This document shows, piece after piece, positions 7,943 through 16,537 of a stretch of DNA of 64,000 bases. The position numbers and the translations under genes are program-made. Under the pieces are notes generated by a model. It was not told the origin of the DNA and searched no databases. It saw nothing but the letters and a program-made list of their open reading frames with translations. The DNA comes from Aurantiacibacter sp. MUD11 (GTDB taxonomy: Bacteria > Pseudomonadota > Alphaproteobacteria > Sphingomonadales > Sphingomonadaceae), in NCBI RefSeq assembly GCF_026967575.1, contig NZ_CP114054.1, positions 2,108,001 to 2,172,000 of the forward strand, in the 5' to 3' direction. The first letter of the stretch is position 1. Each line of letters begins with the position of its first letter.

Positions 7943-8457
7943 GATGGCATCCCTGACTGCGATGGTGTCTTGTCGATGGCATTAAAGCGACTTGCCCATC
8001 CTGTCACCAGCCAACTGGCTCTCGTTGCGGTGCACAAGAACCGGGTCTGTTACAGCGCTGAGCAAGTTTATTTCGCGAAATTGACACCTCTGTTAGTCCA
8101 CAGATGCTTGTTAAAAAGAGATAAAATTCAGTCTTTGCAAATTATGCAACATATCATGCTCTTTTCGCACTTGCGAGATGAGGGTGCCCGGCGCATATCC
8201 CGACCTGCCTTTCAGGCATCCTCTCCCAAAACTTCCCAGGCCCGGTCGGCAACGACCGGGTCTTTTTTTGGCCTGCTCCGGCTGGCGCCTGATTGCCACT
8301 GAAGACCGCCACAATCCGCCCCCCGCCCATCGGCGGGTGGCCGTCCCTCCTCGCAAGCAATGCAAGTTTGAACCCGTTTCAACCGTCCGCGCGTTTGCAA
8401 TCGGGACGGGGCCTTCCTAGGTCCGCATGACTGGCACCAGAGAGGACGGAACAGCGC
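7943..8457. other. Intergenic region between scoA and the AAA ATPase; no protein gene
   Basis: No convincing coding frame. The first half is AT-rich for this genome, with a TTGACA hexamer at 8081-8086, a GATAAAAT stretch near 8120 and a TTGCAAATTATGCAA partial dyad near 8136. A strong plus-strand terminator (8241-8269) is not preceded by any plus-strand gene. Near 8322-8337 is a CCCGCC/GGCGGG hairpin, and near 8366-8385 a partial TTGAA/TTCAA dyad. It must hold both divergent promoters and may encode a small RNA. Confidence 0.6.
8241..8269 (+). terminator. Strong intrinsic terminator with no upstream plus-strand gene
   Basis: A perfect 8-bp stem CCCGGTCG/CGACCGGG with a GCAA tetraloop is followed by TCTTTTTTT. 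This is textbook rho-independent structure. The nearest upstream gene is on the other strand, so it probably ends a short non-coding transcript starting between about 7990 and 8180. Confidence 0.85.
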
Positions 8458-10764
8458 ATGGCCGACGCGGATGCAGCGAAAGTGGACGAAGGAGCGGTGA
8501 GGCTGCAGGTCGCTGCGGCCCGGCAGGAGGAATCCGGACGCGGCGTGGTACGCATGCCGCGCAGCGCATTCCAGGCGCTGGGCATCACCGAAGGCGATCC
8601 GGTCGAGATCGAAGGCAAGCGCCTTACCGTTGCGCTGGCCGTGCCCGCCTACAGCGAGGACGAGGCGCTGGAGGTCATCCGGCTAGACGGCCTGCAGCGG
8701 GCCAATGCGGAAGCCGCATCGGGCGAGCACGTGATCGTCCGCCGCGCCGAGAGCAAGCCCGCCACGCGCGTCGTCTTCGCCCCGGCACGCCGCGAGATGC
8801 GGCTGCAGGGACCGACCGAGGCGCTGAAGCGCGTCTTCTTCCAGCATCCGCTGACCGCGGGCGACCTTGTTGCCACCCACGGTCAGCAACCGGTGCAGAA
8901 CATGCCGCCCGAAGTTCGGCGCATGTTCAATGCCCCCGCTTATGCGCTGACGCAGATCCGCCTGCAGGTCGTCTCCACCCTGCCCAAGGGCATCGTCCAT
9001 ATCGACGAGGACACCGTGGTGGAGCTGCGCGCCGAGTTCGAGGAGCCGCGCGATGCCCGCGGCATGATCAACTACGACGACGTCGGCGGCATGGAAGATA
9101 CCATCAAGGCCTTGCGCGAGATGGTGGAGCTGCCGCTGCGCTACCCCGAACTGTTCACCCGCCTTGGCGTCGATCCGCCCAAGGGCGTGCTGCTGCACGG
9201 CCCGCCGGGCACCGGCAAGACGCGGCTGGCGCAGGCGGTGGCGAACGAAAGCGATGCCGAGTTCTTCACCATCAACGGGCCGGAGATCATGGGCAGCGCC
9301 TATGGCGAGAGCGAGAAGCGCCTACGCGAGGTGTTCGAGGAAGCCGAGCGCAGCCAGCCCGCGATCGTCTTCATCGACGAGATCGATTCGATCGCGCCCA
9401 AGCGGCAGAACGTGTCCGGCGAGGCGGAAAAGCGGCTGGTCGCCCAGCTGCTGACGCTGATGGACGGCCTGCAGGCGCGCACCAACCTGGTGGTGATCGC
9501 GGCGACCAACCGCCCCGACGCCATCGACGAGGCGCTGCGCCGCCCCGGCCGCTTCGACCGCGAAATCGTGATCGGCGTGCCGGACGAGAGCGGACGCCGC
9601 GAGATCCTTGCCATCCACACGCGCGGCATGCCGCTTGGCGAAGGCGTGGACCTGCAGGAGCTGGCGCGTTCCACCCACGGTTTCGTCGGTGCCGACCTCG
9701 CCGCGCTGGCGCGCGAGGCGGCCATCGAGGCGGTGCGTCGCATCATGCCCAAGCTGGACCTCGATGCGCGCGAAATTCCCGCCGAGGTGCTCGAAGAACT
9801 GCAGGTCGAGAAGAATGACTTCCGCGAGGCGCTGAAACGCGTCCAGCCTTCCGCCATGCGCGAGGTGATGGTGCAGGCGCCCAAGGTCAGCTGGGAAGAC
9901 CTGGGCGGGTTGGACGATGCCATTGCCGCACTCAAGGAAGGCGTCGAACTGCCGCTGAAGAACCCGCAGGCGTTCGAGCGGATCGGCATCCGCCCGGCCA
10001 AGGGCTTCCTGCTCTACGGCCCTCCCGGCACCGGCAAGACCTTGCTGGCCAAGGCCGTGGCGAAGGAGGCCGAGGCCAACTTCATCTCGATCAAGAGCAG
10101 CGACCTGCTGTCCAAGTGGTATGGCGAGAGCGAGCAGCAGATTGCCCGCATGTTCGCTCGTGCCCGCGCGGTGGCGCCTTGCGTCATCTTCATCGACGAG
10201 ATCGATTCACTGGTGCCCGCGCGGGGCTCCTCGGCGAACGAGCCGCAGGTGACGGCGCGCGTGGTCAATACCATCCTGGCCGAGATGGACGGGATGGAGG
10301 AGCTGTCCTCGATCGTCGTGATCGGCGCCACCAACCGCCCGACACTGGTCGACCCGGCGCTGCTGCGTCCGGGCCGTTTCGACGAGCTGGTCTATGTCGG
10401 CGCGCCGGACGAGGCGGGTCGCGAGCACATCCTCAAGATCCACACGGCGCATACGCCGCTGGCCGACGACGTATCGCTGGCCGCCATCGCCAAGGAAGCG
10501 AAGCGCTTTACCGGGGCCGACCTGGAGGACGTTGTGCGCCGCGCCGGTCTCAACGCCATCCGCCGTTCGGACGGTGCGCCTGATTCCGTGAACAAGGCCG
10601 ATTTCGACGCGGCGCTGAAGGATTCGCGCGCCACCGTCACGGCCAAGATGGAAGCCGAATATGCCAAGATGAAGGGCGAGCTGAAAAAGCGCGCGCTGGA
10701 AGTGAAGCCGATTGGCTTCATCACCGAAGGCATGGTCGAATCGACGCGCGACAAGAAGCATTAG
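8458..10764 (+). CDS. CDC48/VCP-family AAA ATPase (tandem AAA modules)
   Basis: A 768-residue protein with full CDC48 layout: an N-terminal substrate-binding region (about 1-190, beginning with a double-psi barrel-like [20 protein letters not shown]), then two AAA modules. Walker A is GPPGTGKT at 248-255 in D1 and again at 521-528 in D2. Walker B is FIDEIDS in both, and sensor/arginine-finger segments [10 protein letters not shown] and LRPGRFDEL are present. The family forms hexamers that unfold or extract proteins in the cytoplasm. In bacteria it is less common than in archaea and eukaryotes, but it occurs in alphaproteobacteria. The start at 8458 has only a weak GAGAGGA site about 12 bases upstream. 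No partner gene is adjacent, so the substrate is unknown. Confidence 0.92.
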   Translation: MADADAAKVDEGAVRLQVAAARQEESGRGVVRMPRSAFQALGITEGDPVEIEGKRLTVALAVPAYSEDEALEVIRLDGLQRANAEAASGEHVIVRRAESKPATRVVFAPARREMRLQGPTEALKRVFFQHPLTAGDLVATHGQQPVQNMPPEVRRMFNAPAYALTQIRLQVVSTLPKGIVHIDEDTVVELRAEFEEPRDARGMINYDDVGGMEDTIKALREMVELPLRYPELFTRLGVDPPKGVLLHGPPGTGKTRLAQAVANESDAEFFTINGPEIMGSAYGESEKRLREVFEEAERSQPAIVFIDEIDSIAPKRQNVSGEAEKRLVAQLLTLMDGLQARTNLVVIAATNRPDAIDEALRRPGRFDREIVIGVPDESGRREILAIHTRGMPLGEGVDLQELARSTHGFVGADLAALAREAAIEAVRRIMPKLDLDAREIPAEVLEELQVEKNDFREALKRVQPSAMREVMVQAPKVSWEDLGGLDDAIAALKEGVELPLKNPQAFERIGIRPAKGFLLYGPPGTGKTLLAKAVAKEAEANFISIKSSDLLSKWYGESEQQIARMFARARAVAPCVIFIDEIDSLVPARGSSANEPQVTARVVNTILAEMDGMEELSSIVVIGATNRPTLVDPALLRPGRFDELVYVGAPDEAGREHILKIHTAHTPLADDVSLAAIAKEAKRFTGADLEDVVRRAGLNAIRRSDGAPDSVNKADFDAALKDSRATVTAKMEAEYAKMKGELKKRALEVKPIGFITEGMVESTRDKKH

Positions 10765-10772
10765 TTGGTTGG

Positions 10773-10860
10773 CGAAGCCGCATCCGCGGCTTCGTCCTCG
10801 CTAGATGCGCAGCGAAGCGGAACGAGTAGCACCGAGGACGCTCGCACGGACGTGCGAGCG
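10773..10860. repeat. Hairpin-rich intergenic repeat element, copy 1
   Basis: It contains three nested structures: a 9-bp stem at 10773-10794 (CGAAGCCGC with GCGGCTTCG), an inverted pair CGTCCTCG/CGAGGACG (10793-10800 and 10833-10840), and a perfect 9-bp stem CGCTCGCAC/GTGCGAGCG (10839-10860). The 21-bp segment 10793-10813 recurs at 49528-49548 with one change. It lies between two convergent genes. No T-run follows, so it is not a standard terminator. Confidence 0.55.
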
Positions 10861-10875
10861 AAACACCAACGGGCT

Positions 10876-11961
10876 TTACTGTCCGACGCGCTGGTTGGCG
10901 GCTTCGACTTCCAGCCGGTGGCGGATCAGGGCTTCCGGCTGCTCCTTGCGCAGCCAGGCCAGCATGTGCTCGCGCACGGCGCAGCGCAGGTTCCACACGT
11001 CGGCGATGGTGCGCGCGCTGACCGACAGGCGCAGCTCGATGCTTTCGGGATAGGCATTGGTCATCAGCAGTTGCGCGGTGCGGCCGTCCCACAGCTCGTG
11101 CTCGCCCACGAAGCGCTCGAACTCGGCGCGGATCGGGTCGATCTCGGCAATCGGGTCGAGGTGCAGGAAGATCGGGCCGGTCAGCTGCTCGTTCTTGCGC
11201 GACCAGTTCTCGAAACTGTGGTCGAGGATCTGCGCGGTGGGCACGACGATGGCGCGTTCGTCCCAGGTGCGCACGATGATGTAGGCCATGTGGATTTCCT
11301 CCACCCGGCCGGTGTGCCCGTCCACCACCACCAGGTCCCCCAGCCGTAGCGGCTCGGTGATGGCGATCTGCAGGCCGGCAATCAGCGACTTGAGCGCGGG
11401 CTGCGCGGCCGCACCGATGGCCAGCGCGGCGAGACCGGCGGAGGCGAGCAGCGTGGTGCCGATGCTCTTTACCGAGGGGATCGCCAGCAGCATCAGGCCG
11501 ATGGTGATGATGATGATCGCGATGGTCGCGGTGCGCGAGAGGATGGCGATGCGGGTGCGGCGGCTGCGAACGGCGACGGGGTCCGCCGCCTGGTCCAGCC
11601 GCAGCTCCAGCACGGCGGTGAAGGCCTTCACCAGCGAATAGGCGATCCAGCCGAGCAGGGCGGGCCGGACGAACTGCGCTACAGGCTCCCAATACTGGTG
11701 CATCAGCGGATCGTTCTGCGCCGCAACGGTGACGGCGACCGCGATCAGCGACCACTTGATCGGATGACGGATGCGCTGGAGGATCAGGTCATCGACCGGG
11801 GAATCGGACTGGCGGGCCAGCCTGATCACCACCGCGAAGACGACGCGGTAGAGCACGTAGGCGACGGCCGAGGCCAGCACGATGGCGAGGGCAGCGGTGC
11901 CCAGCTCGTCCCAGGCGATGGTCCAGTTGCGCGGATCGTAACGTTCGAACATGCGGGACAC
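10876..11961 (-). CDS. MscS-family mechanosensitive ion channel
   Basis: A 361-residue inner-membrane protein. Four hydrophobic segments occupy about residues 20-170, followed by the pore-lining helix and beta domain typical of MscS: ASAGLAALAIGAAAQPALKSLIAGLQI, then GDLVVVDGHTGRVEEI and the WDERAIVVPTAQIL stretch. The soluble C-terminal vestibule spans about 250-361. The family releases solutes on hypo-osmotic shock. The start could also be the Met three codons later. It lies 31 bases downstream of polA on the same strand and may share its transcript. Copy 1 of the hairpin repeat lies just beyond its 3' end. Confidence 0.88.
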   Translation of the reverse strand: MSRMFERYDPRNWTIAWDELGTAALAIVLASAVAYVLYRVVFAVVIRLARQSDSPVDDLILQRIRHPIKWSLIAVAVTVAAQNDPLMHQYWEPVAQFVRPALLGWIAYSLVKAFTAVLELRLDQAADPVAVRSRRTRIAILSRTATIAIIIITIGLMLLAIPSVKSIGTTLLASAGLAALAIGAAAQPALKSLIAGLQIAITEPLRLGDLVVVDGHTGRVEEIHMAYIIVRTWDERAIVVPTAQILDHSFENWSRKNEQLTGPIFLHLDPIAEIDPIRAEFERFVGEHELWDGRTAQLLMTNAYPESIELRLSVSARTIADVWNLRCAVREHMLAWLRKEQPEALIRHRLEVEAANQRVGQ

Positions 11962-11992
11962 CTATGGCCGTGCCCGGCGCAGGGCAAGGGGC

Positions 11993-14827
11993 CTAGTGCG
12001 CGGCATCCCAGCTCTCGCCGTGGCCGATCTCGACGCCCAGCGGCACATCGAGCGTCACCGCCGGCTGCGCGGCTTCGGCCATGACCCGGCTGATGATCGG
12101 CGATGCGGACTCGATATCGCCCTCGGGCAATTCGAACACCAGTTCGTCATGCACCTGCAGCAGCATGCGCACATGCGACAGCCCGGCATCGGCCAGCGCC
12201 GGGTTCATCCGCGCCATGGCGCGCTTGATGATGTCCGCGCTCGTACCCTGGATCGGCGCGTTGATGGCGGCGCGCTCGCTGCCCTGGCGCTCGGCCTGGT
12301 TCTTGGAATTGATCCGCGGGAACCAGGTCTTGCGGCCGAACAGCGTCTCCGAATAGCCCTTGGCCCGCACGCTCTCCAGCGTGGCGTGGATGTAGGACTG
12401 GATGCCGGGGAAGCGCTTGAAATAGGTGTCGATCAGCTCCTGCGCCTCGTCCGGCTCGATGCCGAGCCGGCCGGCCAGGCCCCAGCGGCTGATGCCGTAG
12501 AGGATGGCGAAGTTGATGGTCTTGGCCTTGGCGCGCGTGTCGCGGTCTACCTCGCCGTACATCTCTTTCGCCGTGCGCGCGTGGATGTCCTCGCCATTGG
12601 CGAAGGCATCCTTCAGCTCCGGGACGTCGGCCATGTGCGCGGCGAGACGCAGCTCGATCTGGCTGTAGTCGGCGGCGAGCAGCACGTTGCCCGCTTCCGG
12701 CACGAAGGCCTTGCGGATCTCGCGCCCGATCTCGGTGCGGATCGGGATGTTCTGCAGGTTGGGATCGGTGGAGGACAGGCGACCGGTCTGCGCGCCGACC
12801 AGCGAGTACGACGTGTGCACGCGGCCCGTGTTCGGGTTGATCGCCTCCTGCAAGGCGTCGGTATAGGTCGATTTCAGCTTCGAGAGCTGACGGTACTCCA
12901 GCACCTTGTCGGCAATGGTCGCGCCTTGCGCGCTGAGCTTTTCCAGCACCGACTGGTCGGTCGAATACTGCCCGCTCTTGCTCTTGCGACCGCCCTTGTA
13001 GCCCAGCTTGTCGAACAGGATGTCGCCCAGCTGCTTGGGGCTGCCGATGGTGAATTCCTCGCCCGCCTCCTCGTGGATTTCCTTCTCGATCCGGGCGGTG
13101 GTCTCGGCGAACTGTTCGGACAGGCGCGACAGCGCGGCACGGTCCACCTTGATGCCCTCGCGCTCCATGCCCGCCACCACCGGGATCAGGGGGCGGTCGA
13201 CCCGCTCGTAGACCTGCGTCGCGCCTTCCAGCGGCAGGCGGCGGTGGAGGTGCTGGTACAGCCGCCAGGTGACGTCGGCGTCCTCGGCGGCATATTCGGT
13301 GGCCTTGTCCAGCGGCACCTCGCCGAAGGGGATGGCCTTCTTGCCGGTGCCGCAGACGTCCTTGAACTTGAGGCAGGTGTGGCCGAGGTGGCGCTCGGCA
13401 AGCTCGTCCATGCCGTGGCCGCCGCCGATGCCGCCTTCGGCGCGCCCGGCATCCATGTCGAAGCTGATCACCATGGTGTCGTGCACCGGCTCCACGGCGA
13501 TGCCGCAGCGGGCCAGCACGTTGATGTCGTACTTGATGTTCTGGCCGATCTTGATCACCGCATCGCTTTCCAGCAGCGGCTTGATCGCGGCCAGCGCAGC
13601 CTCGCGCTCCACCTGCGGCGGCTTCTCGGCGAACATGTCGTCGCTGCCGTGGCCCAGCGGCACGTAGCACGCATCGTTCGGCCCCAGCGCCAGGCTGAAG
13701 CCGACCAAGTCGGCCTGCATCGCGTCGAGGTCGCTGGTCTCGGTGTCGACCGCCACCAGCCGCGCGGCAAAGGCGCGCTCGACCCAGTGTTCCAGCCGCT
13801 CCAGCGTCTGCACGCATTCGTAGGTGGAGCGATCGACATCGGGCCAGTCGGGCAGCGGCTGGGTGTTGCCCTCGGGCGCGGCATCGGCACCCTTGGTGTC
13901 GGCCTTGGCGGGATTGAGATCGTTCGGCTTGCTCGGGCTGCCGGCCCCGGCATCGAGGCGGCGCAGCAGGCTGGTGAAACCGTGTTTCTCGAGGAACTGC
14001 GCCAGTGGCTCCGGCGGCACGCCATCCAGCTTGAACTCGTCGAGCGGCTGGGGAAGCTCGCAATCCTCCTTCAGCGTCACCAGCACGCGGCTCAGCTCGG
14101 CATCGCCGCGATGCTCCAGCAGGCGTTCCTTCAGCTTGGACTTCTTCATGTCCTCCGCCGCGTCCAGGGCCGCAGTGAGGCTGCCATGCTCGGCGATCAG
14201 CTTGCTGGCGGTCTTGGGACCGACGCCGAAGATGCCGGGAATGTTGTCGACCGCATCGCCCATCAGGGCCAGCACGTCGCCCACCTTCTCCGGCGGTACG
14301 CCGAACTTCTCTTCCACCTCGGGAATGTAGATGCGCTGGCTCTTCATCGTGTCGAGCATGTCGATGCGCGCCCCGTCGACTTCGCCCACCAGCTGCATCA
14401 GATCCTTGTCGGAGGAGACGATGGTGACGTCCCAGCCCTGCTTCTGCGCGGCGCGGGCATAGGTGGCGATCATGTCGTCCGCCTCCACGTCCGGCTCCTC
14501 GATGCAGGGCAGGCTGAACGCGCGAGTGGCGTCGCGAATCAGCGGGAACTGCGGCACCAGGTCCTCGGGCGGCGGCGGGCGGTTGGCCTTGTATTCGCTG
14601 TAGATTTCGTTGCGGAACGACTTGCTCGACTTGTCGAGAATCACCGCCAGGTGAGTCGGGCCGTCGGCCTTGTCGAGATCGTCGGCCAGCTTCCACAGCA
14701 TGGTGGTGTAGCCATAGACCGCGCCAACCGGGGTTCCTTCGGGGTCCGTCAGCGGCGGAAGGCGATGGTAAGCGCGAAAAATATAGGCCGATCCGTCGAC
14801 CAGGTAGAGATGCTGTTTGTCGGCCAT
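11993..14827 (-). CDS. polA: DNA polymerase I
   Basis: A 944-residue enzyme with all three domains. The 5'-3' exonuclease is at about 1-300 (LYLVDGSAYIFRAYH, then VEADDMIATYA). The 3'-5' proofreading exonuclease is at about 350-540 with its acidic residues intact (VDTETSD, NIKYD, YAAEDADVTW). The polymerase domain follows, with motif A DYSQIELRL, the O-helix RAKTINFAILYG and motif C VHDELVFE near the C-terminus. The O-helix keeps Phe at the position that discriminates against dideoxynucleotides. It acts in Okazaki-fragment processing and repair. The start at 14827 faces the small lipoprotein gene, with a divergent promoter region between them. Confidence 0.97.
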   Translation of the reverse strand: MADKQHLYLVDGSAYIFRAYHRLPPLTDPEGTPVGAVYGYTTMLWKLADDLDKADGPTHLAVILDKSSKSFRNEIYSEYKANRPPPPEDLVPQFPLIRDATRAFSLPCIEEPDVEADDMIATYARAAQKQGWDVTIVSSDKDLMQLVGEVDGARIDMLDTMKSQRIYIPEVEEKFGVPPEKVGDVLALMGDAVDNIPGIFGVGPKTASKLIAEHGSLTAALDAAEDMKKSKLKERLLEHRGDAELSRVLVTLKEDCELPQPLDEFKLDGVPPEPLAQFLEKHGFTSLLRRLDAGAGSPSKPNDLNPAKADTKGADAAPEGNTQPLPDWPDVDRSTYECVQTLERLEHWVERAFAARLVAVDTETSDLDAMQADLVGFSLALGPNDACYVPLGHGSDDMFAEKPPQVEREAALAAIKPLLESDAVIKIGQNIKYDINVLARCGIAVEPVHDTMVISFDMDAGRAEGGIGGGHGMDELAERHLGHTCLKFKDVCGTGKKAIPFGEVPLDKATEYAAEDADVTWRLYQHLHRRLPLEGATQVYERVDRPLIPVVAGMEREGIKVDRAALSRLSEQFAETTARIEKEIHEEAGEEFTIGSPKQLGDILFDKLGYKGGRKSKSGQYSTDQSVLEKLSAQGATIADKVLEYRQLSKLKSTYTDALQEAINPNTGRVHTSYSLVGAQTGRLSSTDPNLQNIPIRTEIGREIRKAFVPEAGNVLLAADYSQIELRLAAHMADVPELKDAFANGEDIHARTAKEMYGEVDRDTRAKAKTINFAILYGISRWGLAGRLGIEPDEAQELIDTYFKRFPGIQSYIHATLESVRAKGYSETLFGRKTWFPRINSKNQAERQGSERAAINAPIQGTSADIIKRAMARMNPALADAGLSHVRMLLQVHDELVFELPEGDIESASPIISRVMAEAAQPAVTLDVPLGVEIGHGESWDAAH

Positions 14828-15031
14828 TTACGCCTGCTAGCACGCGATTTGCGAGGCCGTAAGCGGCAATCCACTGCCTTATTCTCGCCAACCATTCGCC
14901 GCATTTGCGCCACAATATGCTTGCGTGGGTCAAAATGTGGCAGTATTTGGGCAGCAGAGCCGACGGGAAGGTCGGTTCCGGGTCCGGCATCAGCTTGACC
15001 CACAGATATGCATTTCAAGGGGTTTATACCT

Positions 15032-15274
15032 ATGCGTAAGATTGCTCTCGTTGCCGCCGCTGCTGGCGCTGCTCTGACTCTGGCTGCCTGCTCGGAAGGC
15101 ACCGAAGAAGCTGCTGAAGCTACCATGGAAGAAGGCATGGCTGACGCCGAAGCCAACATGGAAGCCATGGAAGAAACCGTCGACGAAGCAGTCGCCGACG
15201 CCGAAGCCACCATGGAAGAAGCTGGCGACGAAGTCGAAGCTGCTGCTGAAGAAGTCGAAGCTGCTGCCGAGTAA
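15032..15274 (+). CDS. Small acidic lipoprotein
   Basis: An 80-residue protein starting MRKIALVAAA. The signal peptide ends in lipobox LAAC, followed by an almost pure Glu/Ala/Asp/Met sequence with repeating EEA, MEEA and DAEA units that should form a long acidic helix or coiled coil. No family is recognised beyond small alanine/glutamate-rich lipoproteins. I chose the ATG at 15032 because AAGGGG lies nine bases upstream and the signal peptide begins there; the frame stays open eight codons earlier. A strong terminator 33 bases after the stop makes it a single-gene transcript. It is divergent from polA. Confidence 0.8.
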   Translation: MRKIALVAAAAGAALTLAACSEGTEEAAEATMEEGMADAEANMEAMEETVDEAVADAEATMEEAGDEVEAAAEEVEAAAE

Positions 15275-15307
15275 TCGGTAACAGCCTTCAAGGCTTTACA
15301 AGATTAA

Positions 15308-15341
15308 GGGCGTGGCCGTGATGGCCGCGCCCTTTTTCTTT
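15308..15341 (+). terminator. Intrinsic terminator of the small acidic lipoprotein gene
   Basis: A 10-bp stem, GGGCGTGGCC (15308-15317) with GGCCGCGCCC (15323-15332), contains one G-T wobble, has a 5-base loop and is followed by TTTTTCTTT. Confidence 0.9.
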
Positions 15342-15364
15342 GTCCTTCGGGGATTTCGCCACCC

Positions 15365-16393
15365 TCAGCGGGCGCTGCTGGCGCCTTCGTGACTGGCGTT
15401 GGCGAACTGGCGGGCTTCGGCCTGTTCCGCATAACCATCGTAGATCGCCCGCGCGATGGAGGCGATGCGTGCCTCGCGATTGCGCCGGCTGCCCTGTCCG
15501 GTGACATAGATCGCCAGCGCGATGGAACGGCCATCGGGCGCAGTCACGATGCCGATGTCGCTGGAAGTGTTGTTGAGCGAGCCGGTCTTGTGCGCGACCG
15601 TGACATCTTCGGGCATCAGCGCCGGGATACGCCGGGTACCGGTACGGCAGCGCTCCATGGCATCGATTATCACGCGGCGGCTGTCGGCGCTCAGCCAGCG
15701 GCCCTGGTAGAGGCCTGACAGCAGGGTGACCATCGTCTGCGGCGTGGCGCTGTCGCGTTCGTCGATATGGACGGCCGGATCGTATTCGCCATCATCACGC
15801 ACCAGCGTGGCGATGTCGCGATCGAGGCTGAAATCGGTCAGCCCCGCGCGCCGCGCCCAGTCGTTGACCGGGCCGACCCCGCCGACTGCTGCCAGCAGGG
15901 CGTCGGTTGCCGGGTTGGAACTGCGGGTGATCATCAGGTCGATCAGCTGCAGCGCGCTCATGAATTCGCCTTCGCGCACCGGTGCGGCCGCGCTGGAGAA
16001 GGGTTGCGAGCGGACCGGCCACAGCAGCGGGTACTCGCGGGTCAGCGTGGTCTCGCCCCGGTCGACCATCTCCAGGTATGTCGCGGCGATGGCGATCTTG
16101 CTGGTAGAGGCCATGGGGAAGCGCTGGTCGCCAAGGATCGAAATCGCCTCTCCCGTCGCCAGGTCGATGGCCGCGACGCCGATGCGGCCCTGGCTGCCTT
16201 CGGCCAGCTGGGCGATCTGCTGTTCGAAACGGTTGGCATAGCTGGGCGTGAAATCGGCGGGCACGCGCTGTTCGGTGCCGAAGGTGCTGTCGAATGCAGC
16301 TTCGAAATCCTGTGCCTGAACGCCGGTACTTGCCAGCGGGGCCAATATCAGCGCCAGGAGCGCAACAATCCGTCCGATCACGTTTCTATCCAT
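15365..16393 (-). CDS. Class A beta-lactamase-like serine hydrolase
   Basis: A 342-residue exported protein. The signal peptide covers about residues 1-28 (cleavage near VQAQ). The penicillin-recognising fold is visible: catalytic S96-T-S-K99, an SSN triad at 158-160 where true class A enzymes have SDN, and HKTGSLNN with KTG at 269-271. The omega-loop region keeps DERDSATP (about 211-218), but the usual ExxLN with the deacylating Glu is replaced by a longer, different sequence (198-210). It is a real family member, but the activity is uncertain: a weak beta-lactamase or another serine hydrolase are both possible. The ATG at 16393 fits the signal peptide. It is alone on the minus strand. Confidence 0.82.
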   Translation of the reverse strand: MDRNVIGRIVALLALILAPLASTGVQAQDFEAAFDSTFGTEQRVPADFTPSYANRFEQQIAQLAEGSQGRIGVAAIDLATGEAISILGDQRFPMASTSKIAIAATYLEMVDRGETTLTREYPLLWPVRSQPFSSAAAPVREGEFMSALQLIDLMITRSSNPATDALLAAVGGVGPVNDWARRAGLTDFSLDRDIATLVRDDGEYDPAVHIDERDSATPQTMVTLLSGLYQGRWLSADSRRVIIDAMERCRTGTRRIPALMPEDVTVAHKTGSLNNTSSDIGIVTAPDGRSIALAIYVTGQGSRRNREARIASIARAIYDGYAEQAEARQFANASHEGASSAR

Positions 16394-16489
16394 GCCTCGA
16401 CATTGCCGAAAACGTACTTAGCAAATGCTTAATTCGATCGGCAATGGCGATGCGCACGCGATGAACAGCGCGGAATTCTCGACGTTCCG

Positions 16490-16521
16490 TGCGAAATGGC
16501 GGAACCTCGCGGGCTCCGCCA
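16490..16521 (-). terminator. Probable terminator after the lipoprotein methyltransferase gene
   Basis: Stem TGGCGGA (16497-16503) with TCCGCCA (16515-16521) is followed on the minus strand by TTTCG. The T-run is short, so this is only moderately supported. Confidence 0.45.
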
Positions 16522-16537
16522 CCTTACGGATGCTCGC

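Noticed and set aside
7235..7982. Extension of the HAD lipoprotein frame upstream to 7982 (738 residues)
   Set aside because: The added part overlaps scoA in another frame. The lipoprotein signal begins at 7235, overlapping the scoA stop in the usual coupled fashion.
8111..8365. Short minus-strand frame in the scoA-AAA gap
   Set aside because: It is Arg/Cys-rich, lacks a ribosome site and crosses the orphan terminator. Composition unlike a real protein of this genome.
8458..10764. Recent transfer of the CDC48 gene from archaea
   Set aside because: Codon use looks like the neighbours and homologues are known in alphaproteobacteria. The sequence gives no sign of recent transfer.
14925..15003. 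9-bp inverted repeat GTGGGTCAA/TTGACCCAC between polA and the small lipoprotein
   Set aside because: The right arm coincides with a possible -35 hexamer and the arms are 61 bases apart. This can arise by chance; no second copy was seen.
15365..16393. Clinical-type resistance beta-lactamase
   Set aside because: SDN is SSN and the ExxLN region is lost. Calling it a resistance gene from the fold alone would overstate the evidence.
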